NCBI RefSeq assembly: GCF_016888135.1
Contig: NZ_JACSWB010000244.1
Location: 50,628-114,627 of the forward strand
Reading direction: 5' to 3'
Length of the DNA: 64,000 nt
Source: Leptolyngbya sp. CCY15150
GTDB lineage: Bacteria > Cyanobacteriota > Cyanobacteriia > RECH01
The number at the start of each line of letters is the position of its first letter. Within the stretch, counting starts at the first letter, position 1. This document shows positions 35,246 to 44,899 of the stretch, piece by piece. The notes below the pieces were generated by a model that worked only from the letters and a program-made list of their open reading frames with translations, ran no database searches and was not told where the DNA came from. The position numbers were made by a program, and so were the translations under genes.

Positions 35246-37042
35246 ATGACACTTCCCATTCGCAATGTTGCCATCATTGCCCACGTTGACCACGGCAAGA
35301 CGACTCTCGTTGATGCACTCCTAAGACAGTCCGGCACATTTCGCGAGGGAGAAGAGGTTCCAGACTGTGTGATGGACTCCAACGACTTGGAGCGAGAACG
35401 GGGTATTACGATCCTTTCAAAAAATACCGCCGTTCACTATAAAGATATTCTGATCAATATTGTCGATACGCCTGGACACGCCGACTTCGGTGGCGAGGTG
35501 GAGCGCGTCTTGGGTATGGTTGATGGCTGCATCCTGATTGTGGATGCTAACGAAGGCCCCATGCCCCAAACTCGGTTTGTGCTGAAAAAAGCTCTCGAAA
35601 AAGGGCTGCGGCCGATTGTGGTGGTCAACAAAATCGATCGCCCCCGCGCCAATCCCCATACGGCGGTGGACAAGGTCTTGGATCTGTTCATCGAGCTGGG
35701 AGCTGATGATGACCAATGCGAGTTTCCCTACCTGTTTGCTTCGGGGCTGTCGGGCTTTGCCAAGATGACCCTAGAAGATGACAGTACGGATATGAAGCCG
35801 CTGTTTGAAGCGATCGTGGAGCATGTGCCGCCGCCGGTGGGCGATCCCACCAAGCCGCTCCAGCTTCAGGTGACCACCCTCGACTATTCCGACTACCTCG
35901 GACGGATCGTGATTGGGCGGATCCACAATGGCACTATTCGCTCGGGGCAACAGGCAGCACTGGTCACCGAGTCTGGCAAGATTGTGACCTCGAAGATCAC
36001 TAAGCTGATGGGCTTTGAAGGGCTCCAGCGGATTGAGCTAGAGGAATCGTCGGCGGGTAACCTGGTGGCGGTGTCAGGATTTGCTGATGCCAACATTGGG
36101 GAAACCATCACCTGTCCCAATGAGCCGATGGCGCTGCCGTTGATTAAGGTAGACGAGCCAACCCTGCAGATGACCTTCTGCGTCAACGATTCTCCCTTTG
36201 CCGGGCAAGAGGGTACCTACGTTACCTCGCGGCAGGTGCGCGATCGCCTTATGCGAGAGCTAGAAACCAACGTGGCGCTGCGGGTGGATGAAACCGATTC
36301 GCCAGACAAGTTTGCGGTATCGGGTCGGGGTGAGCTGCACTTGGGCATTCTCATCGAAACCATGCGCCGGGAAGGCTATGAGTTTCAAGTGTCTCAGCCT
36401 CAGGTGATCTACCGGGAAGTGACGGGGCAGCCCTGCGAACCCTACGAGCTGCTGGTGCTAGATGTGCCGGAAGAAGCGGTGGGTGGCTGCATGGAGCGCC
36501 TAGGTCAGCGACGCGGCGAAATGCAGGATATGCGCGTGGGCGGCAATGGTCGTACCCAACTGGAGTTTGTGATTCCAGCGCGGGGGCTGATTGGCTTCCG
36601 GGGTGAATTTATGCGGCTGACGCGGGGCGACGGCATCATGAACCACAGCTTCCTAGACTATCGGCCGCTGTCGGGGGATGTGGAAACCCGCCGTAACGGT
36701 GTGCTGATTGCCTTTGAAGAAGGAACCGCCACCTTCTATGCCATGAAGAACGCTGAAGACCGGGGTGTTTTCTTCATCACACCGGGCACCAAGGTGTATA
36801 AGGGCATGATCATTGGCGAACATAACCGCCAGCAGGATCTGGAACTCAATGTTTGTAAAACCAAGCAGTTGACCAACCACCGTTCTGCCACCGGGGATGA
36901 GCTGGTGCAACTGCAAACGCCGGTAGACATGAGCCTAGAGCGCGCTCTGGAATATATCGGCTCGGATGAGCTGCTGGAAGTGACGCCGGAGTCTATCCGC
37001 TTGCGTAAGGTGTCGAACAAAAAGTTGGCGAAGCAGCGCTAA
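35246..37042 (+). CDS. typA: Ribosome-associated GTPase TypA/BipA
   Basis: Translational GTPase of 598 residues that binds the ribosome and assists 50S assembly and stress adaptation. G1 [16 protein letters not shown], switch [15 protein letters not shown]3 [14 protein letters not shown] with the catalytic histidine present, G4 [10 protein letters not shown], and the BipA-specific [34 protein letters not shown] and C-terminal domain around [20 protein letters not shown] are all visible. The start at 35246 ([13 protein letters not shown]) fits the family; an upstream ATG at 35144 would add 34 unrelated residues. A hairpin terminator follows. Confidence 0.96.
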   Translation: MTLPIRNVAIIAHVDHGKTTLVDALLRQSGTFREGEEVPDCVMDSNDLERERGITILSKNTAVHYKDILINIVDTPGHADFGGEVERVLGMVDGCILIVDANEGPMPQTRFVLKKALEKGLRPIVVVNKIDRPRANPHTAVDKVLDLFIELGADDDQCEFPYLFASGLSGFAKMTLEDDSTDMKPLFEAIVEHVPPPVGDPTKPLQLQVTTLDYSDYLGRIVIGRIHNGTIRSGQQAALVTESGKIVTSKITKLMGFEGLQRIELEESSAGNLVAVSGFADANIGETITCPNEPMALPLIKVDEPTLQMTFCVNDSPFAGQEGTYVTSRQVRDRLMRELETNVALRVDETDSPDKFAVSGRGELHLGILIETMRREGYEFQVSQPQVIYREVTGQPCEPYELLVLDVPEEAVGGCMERLGQRRGEMQDMRVGGNGRTQLEFVIPARGLIGFRGEFMRLTRGDGIMNHSFLDYRPLSGDVETRRNGVLIAFEEGTATFYAMKNAEDRGVFFITPGTKVYKGMIIGEHNRQQDLELNVCKTKQLTNHRSATGDELVQLQTPVDMSLERALEYIGSDELLEVTPESIRLRKVSNKKLAKQR

Positions 37043-37103
37043 GACCTGATCACCTGACGATCGCCCGATGATAGACCGACGGGCGATCGCTCCTCGATAC
37101 CAG

Positions 37104-37129
37104 AACCCTCATCCTCGGATGGGGGTTTT
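37104..37129 (+). terminator. Intrinsic terminator of typA
   Basis: AACCCTCATC pairs with GATGGGGGTT around CTCG, running into TTTTG. Confidence 0.75.
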
Positions 37130-37210
37130 GCGTTAGGTGCCGCTGGGGGCGATCGCCTCTGAAGAACCTCAGAGTATAGTAGAAAGGTAGGTCTACAGAA
37201 AGGGTAAGCT

Positions 37211-37867
37211 ATGGCCACTCGTTCCCCTCAGATTGCCGTCATTGACTACGACATGGGCAATTTACATTCCGCTTGTAAAGGGTTGGAAAGAGCCGGGGCC
37301 ATCACCCACGTGACCGATTCCGCTCAAGATCTGTTTGCGGCGGATGCAGTGGTGCTGCCCGGTGTGGGTGCTTTTGACCCGGCTATGCGCCATCTGCGAT
37401 CGCGAGATTTGATTCAGCCCATCCGGGATGTGGTGGCCAGCGGCAAGCCGTTCTTAGGAATTTGTCTAGGTCTCCAGATTTTGCTGGAGGGTAGTGAAGA
37501 AGGCAGTGAGGCCGGGCTAGGAATCGTCAAGGGGATGGTGCGTCATTTTCGCTATGAACCGGGGATTACCGTGCCCCACATGGGTTGGAATCAACTGGAT
37601 CTCACCCAACCCCAACATCCTCTTTGGCAAGACCTGCCCCACCGCCCTTGGATGTATTTTGTGCATTCCTACTATGCCGATCCGACGGATGCCCGAGTCA
37701 CCGCCGCCAGCATCACCCACGGCAGCCAAACCGTGACCGCTGCGATCGCCCAGGATAACCTGATGGCGGTGCAGTTTCATCCTGAAAAGTCATCAACATC
37801 AGGGTTACAGCTTCTGGCTAACTTTGTTGCCCATGTAAACAGTCAGCAATTGGTGAGTCTTCCATAG
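37211..37867 (+). CDS. hisH: Imidazole glycerol phosphate synthase, glutamine amidotransferase subunit
   Basis: Class I glutaminase of 218 residues that supplies ammonia to HisF in histidine synthesis. IAVIDYDMGNLHSACKGLER, VVLPGVGAFDPAMRHL, the nucleophile elbow FLGICLGLQILLEGSEEG and the catalytic His-Glu pair in VQFHPEKSSTSG are present. HisF is not in the window. It is followed after 51 bases by the large sensor kinase on the same strand. Confidence 0.96.
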   Translation: MATRSPQIAVIDYDMGNLHSACKGLERAGAITHVTDSAQDLFAADAVVLPGVGAFDPAMRHLRSRDLIQPIRDVVASGKPFLGICLGLQILLEGSEEGSEAGLGIVKGMVRHFRYEPGITVPHMGWNQLDLTQPQHPLWQDLPHRPWMYFVHSYYADPTDARVTAASITHGSQTVTAAIAQDNLMAVQFHPEKSSTSGLQLLANFVAHVNSQQLVSLP

Positions 37868-37918
37868 CCTGCCAATACCTGAGCGTTTGCTTCCGCAGAA
37901 TCAGGAGGAAAACAAATA

Positions 37919-40900
37919 GTGATGACAGGGGGAAACGTTGGGCTAGGCAACGCTCAGTTTCGGGCGTTGTTTGACAAGTCGCTGGATGCCATGCTCATTG
38001 CTGATGATCAGGGGTACTATGTGGAGGCTAACCCTGCCGCCTGTGACCTGCTGGGGCGATCGCGTGAGCACATTATTGGGCAACACATTGCCAACTTTAT
38101 GCCGCCAGACCTGTGTTTTGAGACGGCATGGCAGCAGTTTCAGCAGCATGGGCAGGCACGAGGCGAAATCCAGATTCTGCGGGGCGATGGTTCACGTCGG
38201 GATGTGGACTATGCGGCAACGGCAGATGTATGGCCCCATCACCACCTGTCTATTCTGCGAGATATAACGGAACGCAAGCGGCTAGAGCGGCAGGTGCAGG
38301 ATCTGCAGCAGCAGCTTGAACGGCGCGCTCAAGACCTAGAGAAGCACAATGACCGGCTGCAGGCTGAACATGTTCAGCAAAAACGAGTTGAGGCTGCCTT
38401 ACGGCAAAATCAAGACCAGCTCCATGTCTTAATCGACGCTCTGCCCGTATGCATATCCTATATCGATCGCCATCAACGCTATCGGTATGTCAATGCCAAT
38501 TACCAGGTATGGTTTGGGCAGACCCCGGCGGAGTTTGACGGAAAAACCGTAGCAGAGGTCATCGGCGCGGCTGCTTATAAGGTCGTCCAGGGCTATATTG
38601 AGCGGGTGCTGGCAGGGGAAACGGTGACCTATGAAGCAACCGTGCCGTTTCCTAACGATGTCCGTTATATTCATGGCACCCTGGTGCCCGATTTCGATTC
38701 CCGAGGGCAAGTCCAGGGCTACTATGCGGTGATTTTGGATCTGAGCGATCGCCATCGGCTTGAGCAAGCGCTGCAAGACAGCCAACGAAAATATCAGACC
38801 CTCTTTCAGATTTTGCCGGTGGGCGTTTCCATCACTGATGCGGAGGGATATCTAGCGGAGGTGAATCCAGCGTCTGAGGACATTTTGGGCATGTCCGTAG
38901 AAGATCTGACCCAGTTTACCTATGATGCTTCGTCTTGGCAGATCATCTGTCCTGATGGCAGTCCCATGCTGCCCTCAGACTATGCCAGCACCCAAGCGCT
39001 GCTGGGACATCAGGTCATTCGAGGGCAAGAGCAGGGCATTGTGCGCCCGGATGGCCAGATTCGCTGGGTCAGTGTGAGTGCTGCTCCTATTCCCCTGGAT
39101 GACTATGGGGTGGCGATCGCCTTTGTCGATATCACGGAGCAAAAAGAGACGAGCCAAGCTCTGCGCCGCAGTGAGGAGCAGCGTAAGCTAGCAGTCGATC
39201 TATCTAAAACCGGCTGCTGGGAATTTAACGTGGCCACCGGCGAGGCTTGCTGGAATGACAACCAATTTTTGTTGATGGGGTTATCGCCTCTGCAAGGGAT
39301 AAGTCACTATCAAACATGGCGCGATCGCGTTCACCCCGATGATTTAGCCGAAGCAGAAGCTGTGTTTAACCTAGCTTTGGAGACTCAGACGGATCTAGAG
39401 GTGGAATATCGGGTGATCCATCCCGATGGTACGGTGCGCTGGATGCTCAATCGAGGGCGAGGCATCTATGGGGCAGATGGGACAGCGGAACGGATGGTGG
39501 GCATCATGCTCGACATCACCGATCGCAAACTAGCAGAGGAGGAGCTACGGCAAGGAAAAGCCTATTTTGAATCCTTGACCACCGCCATGCCTCAAGCTCT
39601 GGTGCGCAAGAATCGAGACGGGATCATTACCTTCGCTAATCCAGCGTTTTTAGCCGAACTCAACAAGCCACAGGACGAGGTCTTGGGGCGCAACGTCCAT
39701 GACTTATATTCGCCAGACCTTGCCAATCAGTTTGCGGCTGAGGATGCCTATATTCTAGACACTGGGCAAGGTTTAGATGACATTGTTACCTGCCCGTTGC
39801 CCCAGGGAGGCTTATCTTATGTTCAAGTGCTGAAGTCTCCCCTGCGGGATGCCGATGGGCAGATCATTGGCATTCAGAGTCTGTGCTGGAATGTGACCGA
39901 TCGCGTTCTCCTAGAACAGGCGCTACAGGCTTCTGAGGCTAAGCTCAACGCCATTCTCAACAGTACGGCTGCTGCTATCCTGAGTGTCCAAGTGTTTGCC
40001 GATCGCTCCTATCGGTATGACTACTGCTCGGCAGGCTGTGAATCCATATTTGGCTATAGCCCAGAAGCTTTGATTGCAGATTCACAGCTTTGGTTGTCGC
40101 GGTTGCATCCTGAAGATATAGAACAGCACATTCCACCTTGCTTTGAGAAGATCTTTGCGGAAGTGCCCTGCCAATTTGAATATCGGTTTTGCCGGGGCGA
40201 TGGTACTTGGCGCTGGTTATCGGTCGTTGTCACGTCTCAGTGGCAGGAAGAGCTACAGGGATGGTATGTGACCAATGTCCATACCGACATTAGCGATCGC
40301 AAGCAGGCAGAGCTAGAGTTAGAAACCACCCGTCAGTTTTTGCAGCGTATTCTCGATCATTTACCTGTAGCAGTCTTTGCCAAAGATGCCCAGACCCTCA
40401 GGTTTGTGCTTTGGAATCCTGCCTGTACTCAACTGATGGGCTATTCACCAGAAGCCGTGCTGGGTAAAACGGATTATGATTTATTTCCTGCTGAGCAAGC
40501 CGATCTTTGTGTATCTCAAGATCGAGAAGCGATCGCTAGCGGACTGTTGATAGAGGTACCTGAGGAAGTGATTGCCACCCAGGATGGCAGTTTTCGCATC
40601 ATCCACAATCGTAAGGTTGCCGTGTATGACGCAGATGGACAGCCCCAATGGGTCATTGGTATTGTTGAAGACATCACTGAACAGCGGGCGGCAGAGGTGT
40701 CACTGCGCCAGCGAGAACAGGAGTTTCGCGCCCTAGCCGAAAATGCTCCTGATATGATTTTCCGCTGCGATCGCCAGTTTCGCTTTCTCTACGCTAATCC
40801 CAAGGGCGCAGAACTGAGTGGGATGTCAGCCTCAGACTTTCTCGGACACACCAGTCGTGAACTAGGATTTCCAGATGCCGTCGTTGAGCGCTGGGAGTCG

Positions 40901-42910
40901 GCTATGGATCTAGCCTTCACAAAGGCTCAAGAACAAACCCTTGAATATGAATTTCCACTGCTGGGGAACAATCACGCTTTTTATTCTCGCATTGCACCGG
41001 AGTTTTCATCAGACGGCCAAGTGAACTCGGTGCTGATTATGATTCGTGAAATTACTAATCTAAAACATGCTCAGCAACAGTTACTACAGCAGGCAGAACA
41101 GGAACGCTTGCTGAATACAATTACTCAACATATTCGACAGTCCTTAAACTTAGATCAAATCCTATCGACGGCTGTGCATGAGGTTCGATCCTTGCTGCAA
41201 GCTGATCGCGTCGTTGTCTATCGATTTAACCCAGACTGGAGCGGCAACATGATCGCCGAGTCTGTTGTACCGCCTTGGCAGAAGATTCTAGGCAGCAGTC
41301 TTCATGATCCTTGTTTTACTGGCACCTTAGTAGATGAGTATCAGCTTGGTAAGGTTAACCGAATCGATGATCTTCAAAACTCACGCCTAGCACCGTGTTA
41401 TGTAGCTTTGCTCGAACAACTGCAGATTCAGGCGAGTCTGGCTGTCCCCATTGCATGGGAGAACAATCTCTGGGGTTTGTTCTGTGTACATTATTGTGCA
41501 GTTCCCCATGTGTGGCAGCCCTGGGAAGAAGACTTGCTCAACCGTTTGACGAGTCAATTGGCGATCGCCCTCCAGCAGTCAGAACTGCATCAACAGGTCA
41601 AACAATGGAACCTGAATTTAGAACATCAAGTGCAGGAACGCACGGCAGATCTTCAGCAGTCGCTAGATTTTGAAGCCACCCTCACCTCCATTACTGATAA
41701 GGTGCGGGATAGCCTAGATGAAGAGCAAATCCTAGAAGCTGTGGTGTTAGAGCTAGGGCAGCGCTTGGACGTGGAATGTTGTGATACGGGTCTATATAGT
41801 AATGACTGCACCGTTTCTACAATCGCTCACGAATTTGTGCGATCGCTGCCACCTCAGAAGGGTTCATCCCTTTTGATTCAAAGCAATGTCCATCCTGAGG
41901 TCTATGCTACTCTGTTCCAGAAGCAAACGTGTCAGTTTTGCAGCTTAGCTATCCGTCGCGTTAGTGAAGACTACCCTTATCTGACCGTGCTAGCTTGCCC
42001 TATCTCAGATGACCAAAACATTTTGGGGGATTTATGGCTCTTCCGCGTGGGTGACGTTGTATTCACTGATGCGGAGGTGCGCTTGGTGAAACAGGTTGCC
42101 AAGCAATGTGCGATCGCTCTGCGGCAGTCACGTCTCTACCAAGCAGCCCAGAGCCAGGTGTTGGCGCTGGAAAAGCTGAATCGCCTCAAGGATGATTTTC
42201 TCAGCACTGTGTCCCATGAACTGCGTACACCCATGTCGAGCATCAAAATGGCGACGGATTTACTGGAAATGCAGCTTCGACAGATGGGACTACTACCCCA
42301 TGAGTCCTATCCATCAACAGATCCGTTGGTACATACTCCCTTAGCACGCTACGTTCAAATCCTCAAAGACGAAGAAGATCGGGAGATCAACTTAATTAAT
42401 GACTTACTTGATTTAACCCGTTTGGATGCAGACATAGAACCCTTGGTGCTCACCTCATTGCACCTACAAGACTGGTTGCCTCATATCCTAGAACCCTTCA
42501 TGGTGAAGGCGCAGCAGCAACAGCAAAACCTTACCCTTACTCTTGATCCATCCTTGCCTTTGTTGGTGACAGATTTGCCTTACTTCCAGCGCATTCTTCA
42601 TGAGCTGCTGGGCAATGCTTGTAAATACACCCCGGCTGGCGGCACGGTGAATCTTTCGGTGCGGGCTAACTTAGGCATTTTGGAGCTAGTTGTGACGAAT
42701 TCCGGCGTGGAAATTCCGGTATCTGAGCGCGATCGCATCTTTGATCGTTTTTATCGTGTTCCCAATCATGATCCTTGGAAGCACGGCGGTACAGGGCTTG
42801 GCCTGGCGCTGGTTCAAAAACTCGCGACCTGTTTGGGTGGAACGATCCAGGTGGATAGTGGTGACCATCAAACGTGGTTTACCCTACGACTGCCGATCGC
42901 TCCATCCTAG
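37919..42910 (+). CDS. Multi-PAS sensor histidine kinase with a DXCF-type cyanobacteriochrome GAF domain
   Basis: Kinase of 1663 residues. Start GTG 37919 or ATG 37922; AGGAGG is at 37903-37908. Eight PAS domains begin near residues 8, 165, 290, 415, 545, 674, 805 and 934; the region 120-165 is coiled coil. A GAF domain (about 1060-1225) contains HDPCF (Cys1132) and LAPCY (Cys1160), the two bilin-linking cysteines of DXCF cyanobacteriochromes, spaced by 28 residues, followed by LWGLFCVHYCAVPHVWQP. A second GAF domain (about 1250-1400) has no such cysteine pattern. The HisKA H-box is FLSTVSHELRTPMSSIKMA (His1433). The ATPase shows HELLGNACKYTP, DRIFDRFYRV and GTGLGLALVQKL. No transmembrane helix or receiver domain is present and no response regulator gene is adjacent. 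No family name can be given with certainty. Confidence 0.88.
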   Translation: MMTGGNVGLGNAQFRALFDKSLDAMLIADDQGYYVEANPAACDLLGRSREHIIGQHIANFMPPDLCFETAWQQFQQHGQARGEIQILRGDGSRRDVDYAATADVWPHHHLSILRDITERKRLERQVQDLQQQLERRAQDLEKHNDRLQAEHVQQKRVEAALRQNQDQLHVLIDALPVCISYIDRHQRYRYVNANYQVWFGQTPAEFDGKTVAEVIGAAAYKVVQGYIERVLAGETVTYEATVPFPNDVRYIHGTLVPDFDSRGQVQGYYAVILDLSDRHRLEQALQDSQRKYQTLFQILPVGVSITDAEGYLAEVNPASEDILGMSVEDLTQFTYDASSWQIICPDGSPMLPSDYASTQALLGHQVIRGQEQGIVRPDGQIRWVSVSAAPIPLDDYGVAIAFVDITEQKETSQALRRSEEQRKLAVDLSKTGCWEFNVATGEACWNDNQFLLMGLSPLQGISHYQTWRDRVHPDDLAEAEAVFNLALETQTDLEVEYRVIHPDGTVRWMLNRGRGIYGADGTAERMVGIMLDITDRKLAEEELRQGKAYFESLTTAMPQALVRKNRDGIITFANPAFLAELNKPQDEVLGRNVHDLYSPDLANQFAAEDAYILDTGQGLDDIVTCPLPQGGLSYVQVLKSPLRDADGQIIGIQSLCWNVTDRVLLEQALQASEAKLNAILNSTAAAILSVQVFADRSYRYDYCSAGCESIFGYSPEALIADSQLWLSRLHPEDIEQHIPPCFEKIFAEVPCQFEYRFCRGDGTWRWLSVVVTSQWQEELQGWYVTNVHTDISDRKQAELELETTRQFLQRILDHLPVAVFAKDAQTLRFVLWNPACTQLMGYSPEAVLGKTDYDLFPAEQADLCVSQDREAIASGLLIEVPEEVIATQDGSFRIIHNRKVAVYDADGQPQWVIGIVEDITEQRAAEVSLRQREQEFRALAENAPDMIFRCDRQFRFLYANPKGAELSGMSASDFLGHTSRELGFPDAVVERWESAMDLAFTKAQEQTLEYEFPLLGNNHAFYSRIAPEFSSDGQVNSVLIMIREITNLKHAQQQLLQQAEQERLLNTITQHIRQSLNLDQILSTAVHEVRSLLQADRVVVYRFNPDWSGNMIAESVVPPWQKILGSSLHDPCFTGTLVDEYQLGKVNRIDDLQNSRLAPCYVALLEQLQIQASLAVPIAWENNLWGLFCVHYCAVPHVWQPWEEDLLNRLTSQLAIALQQSELHQQVKQWNLNLEHQVQERTADLQQSLDFEATLTSITDKVRDSLDEEQILEAVVLELGQRLDVECCDTGLYSNDCTVSTIAHEFVRSLPPQKGSSLLIQSNVHPEVYATLFQKQTCQFCSLAIRRVSEDYPYLTVLACPISDDQNILGDLWLFRVGDVVFTDAEVRLVKQVAKQCAIALRQSRLYQAAQSQVLALEKLNRLKDDFLSTVSHELRTPMSSIKMATDLLEMQLRQMGLLPHESYPSTDPLVHTPLARYVQILKDEEDREINLINDLLDLTRLDADIEPLVLTSLHLQDWLPHILEPFMVKAQQQQQNLTLTLDPSLPLLVTDLPYFQRILHELLGNACKYTPAGGTVNLSVRANLGILELVVTNSGVEIPVSERDRIFDRFYRVPNHDPWKHGGTGLGLALVQKLATCLGGTIQVDSGDHQTWFTLRLPIAPS

Positions 42911-42991
42911 ATGGGGTGCGTCTGAATCAAGATATACATCTTTGCCTAGAAACCCACCGGATGCAAAATGTTGCGCTATCCGGCGGATCGT

Positions 42992-43019
42992 CAGCGCTGC
43001 CTGGTAGCGCTGGATTTTT
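42992..43019 (+). terminator. Intrinsic terminator of the sensor kinase gene
   Basis: CAGCGCT (42992-42998) pairs with AGCGCTG (43006-43012), loop GCCTGGT, followed by GATTTTTAA. A second hairpin, CCGGAT/ATCCGG, lies just before it. Confidence 0.7.
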
Positions 43020-43102
43020 AAGAATGTCTACGGATATCTCTTAAAACGGATCGAATAGCCTTTTGGTAAGGATGTTTTGTTTCGACAGAGGAGGAATCTT
43101 AC

Positions 43103-43312
43103 ATGGATGCCAGCACAGCCATTCACGGGCTAGAACATTATGCCCAGAGCTACAGCGTTGTTTTGACCTACCCTGCCAACAGCCAGCGGGTCTCGGGTTT
43201 GACCGTGGGGGATCAATACCCCGTGCTCAATCAGGTGATGACGCTGACATCAATTCAAATTGTTGAACAGGGAGGCGATCGCTCTTGGCAACTCTGTTTT
43301 GAGCCGGTCTAG
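43103..43312 (+). CDS. Unknown small soluble protein
   Basis: Product of 69 residues with a good ribosome-binding site (GAGGAGGAATC ahead of the ATG). It has no membrane segment and no cysteine except one near the C-terminus. The segment YSVVLTYPANSQRVSGLTVG and the end WQLCFEPV suggest a small beta-rich fold. I recognise no family. It lies between a terminator and a convergent galT gene, so it is probably a monocistronic gene. Confidence 0.6.
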   Translation: MDASTAIHGLEHYAQSYSVVLTYPANSQRVSGLTVGDQYPVLNQVMTLTSIQIVEQGGDRSWQLCFEPV

Positions 43313-43521
43313 GGTGAGCCGGTTGAATGTAAACCGGTCTAGTCTCAACCTGTTTCACACTTGGGCAAGGAGCCTCAACCTTCTGGACGGTGGACTCGCT
43401 TGCCGGTGAGTTCCATGACGTTATGCTCTGCTCGCCGGTTGCTGGACGAACATCTCAATGCTGGCGGCTAGAAGTCTTGCCTGCCTAGGCAAAATGTCTA
43501 GACGGGGGCAAGCCTGCGACG

Positions 43522-44508
43522 CTAACTGTTGAGATAATCCGCATCTGCTTCGGGTAGCGATGGGTTAATGCTAATGCCTGAGCCCATTTCAAACCCAGCC
43601 GGTGTACCCAAACGCGGGCGGATCTGGCAAGACCAGTGAAGCTGGGGCTCATTGGCCTTGTAGCGAGCGGCGGTCATGATGGCAAAGTTATAGGCAGGAT
43701 TGTTGAGCTTTTGGTGGAGCTTGAGCAACACCTGCTGAAGAATGCTGGCAAACTGTACCACTTGCTGGGGGTTGATGGTGCCAAAGTCCGCACTGTGAAC
43801 CTTAGGCAAAATCATCACCTCAAAGGGCACCTCGGCTGCATAGGGGATAAAAGCAATAAACTCGTCATTGTCTGCAATCAGTCGTTGGCGATCGCACAGC
43901 TCAAATTCCAACATGTCGCAGTAGGCGCAGCGCCCCCAGTCATCAAAATATCGTTGGGCTTCATCTTCTTGCCAGCGATAATGACGCGGCACAATGGGGG
44001 TGCTAATGATCTGGGAGTGGGGATGGCGTAGGGAGGCTCCCGCCGTTTGCCCATGGTTGCGAAAAATGATGATAAACAGGTTCTGGGGAATGGCCATCAG
44101 CGTCAGATAGCGCTGGCGATAGGTTTCCACCACGGCGCTGACGGCCTCTAGGGGCATGGTTGCTAAGGTTTGGTCATGGTGGGGGCTTTCAATCACCACT
44201 TCGTGATGACCATAACCCGGCAGTTCTAGATAAATGCCGGTGAGCGATCGCAGCGGTTTAACATCGGGCGACAGGGCCGGATACTTGTTGGGAACCACCC
44301 TGGTTTGCCAGCCTTGACCCGTAGCATCCATCAGCTCCAGCAAAATGGGTTCGTCATGGTAGTGGCAAAAGGGGCAGCGGGCCCGCTCCACATCGCTGGA
44401 CGGCAGTTCACTGGCGATGGGAAAGTCTTGTGGGCGCTGACGGCGACTGGGCGCATAAATCACCCATTCATGGGTCGCTCGGTTGAGACGAATGTGGCTA
44501 TTATTCAT
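43522..44508 (-). CDS. galT: Galactose-1-phosphate uridylyltransferase-like protein
   Basis: HIT-superfamily nucleotidyltransferase of 328 residues (start ATG 44508, MNNSHIRLNRATHEWVIYAP; an ATG at 44598 would add 30 residues). The zinc site ARCPFCHYHDEP and the active site ASLRHPHSQIISTPIVP (H-x-H-x-Q with the nucleophilic histidine) are present, as is a second Cys pair in GRCAYCDMLEFE. The family moves UMP between UDP-glucose and galactose-1-phosphate in the Leloir pathway; some members use ADP-glucose instead, which cannot be excluded. No galK or galE is adjacent. Confidence 0.88.
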   Translation of the reverse strand: MNNSHIRLNRATHEWVIYAPSRRQRPQDFPIASELPSSDVERARCPFCHYHDEPILLELMDATGQGWQTRVVPNKYPALSPDVKPLRSLTGIYLELPGYGHHEVVIESPHHDQTLATMPLEAVSAVVETYRQRYLTLMAIPQNLFIIIFRNHGQTAGASLRHPHSQIISTPIVPRHYRWQEDEAQRYFDDWGRCAYCDMLEFELCDRQRLIADNDEFIAFIPYAAEVPFEVMILPKVHSADFGTINPQQVVQFASILQQVLLKLHQKLNNPAYNFAIMTAARYKANEPQLHWSCQIRPRLGTPAGFEMGSGISINPSLPEADADYLNS

Positions 44509-44899
44509 GGGAACGTTTGATGCAACGACTACAAGGAGCGATCGCTCCGTCTGCATCGCTAGGGGCTGAACTCGATCGTGGCTTATGTGCTTCCTCAATT
44601 ATCTAGGCTGTTCTTCCGGAACAGGGACGATCACAACCGAGCGTTAAGATATTGCAACGTCAGCCGGCTGTGCGAGTGCCAGATCTAAGTGTGGCTCCTG
44701 CTGCTTGTCAATGCTGTTCTAAATCGTGCTGGGGAAGAGTGTGACCCTGCGAAATAGCTTTTCAATGCACTGAATCCATCAAATGGGAGCATGTGCTTCA
44801 GGTCATCCATTGTTATGGTATTGAGGCTGGCACAACCACAACCCTAGAGCGTTACGTTCATCTTCTATAGTTTGCTTTAACCCTAAGAGACCACCATCT
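44509..44899. other. Divergent intergenic region
   Basis: About 390 bases between galT and the secreted repeat-protein gene. One HIP1 site; no clear promoter hexamers or RNA consensus. Confidence 0.4.
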
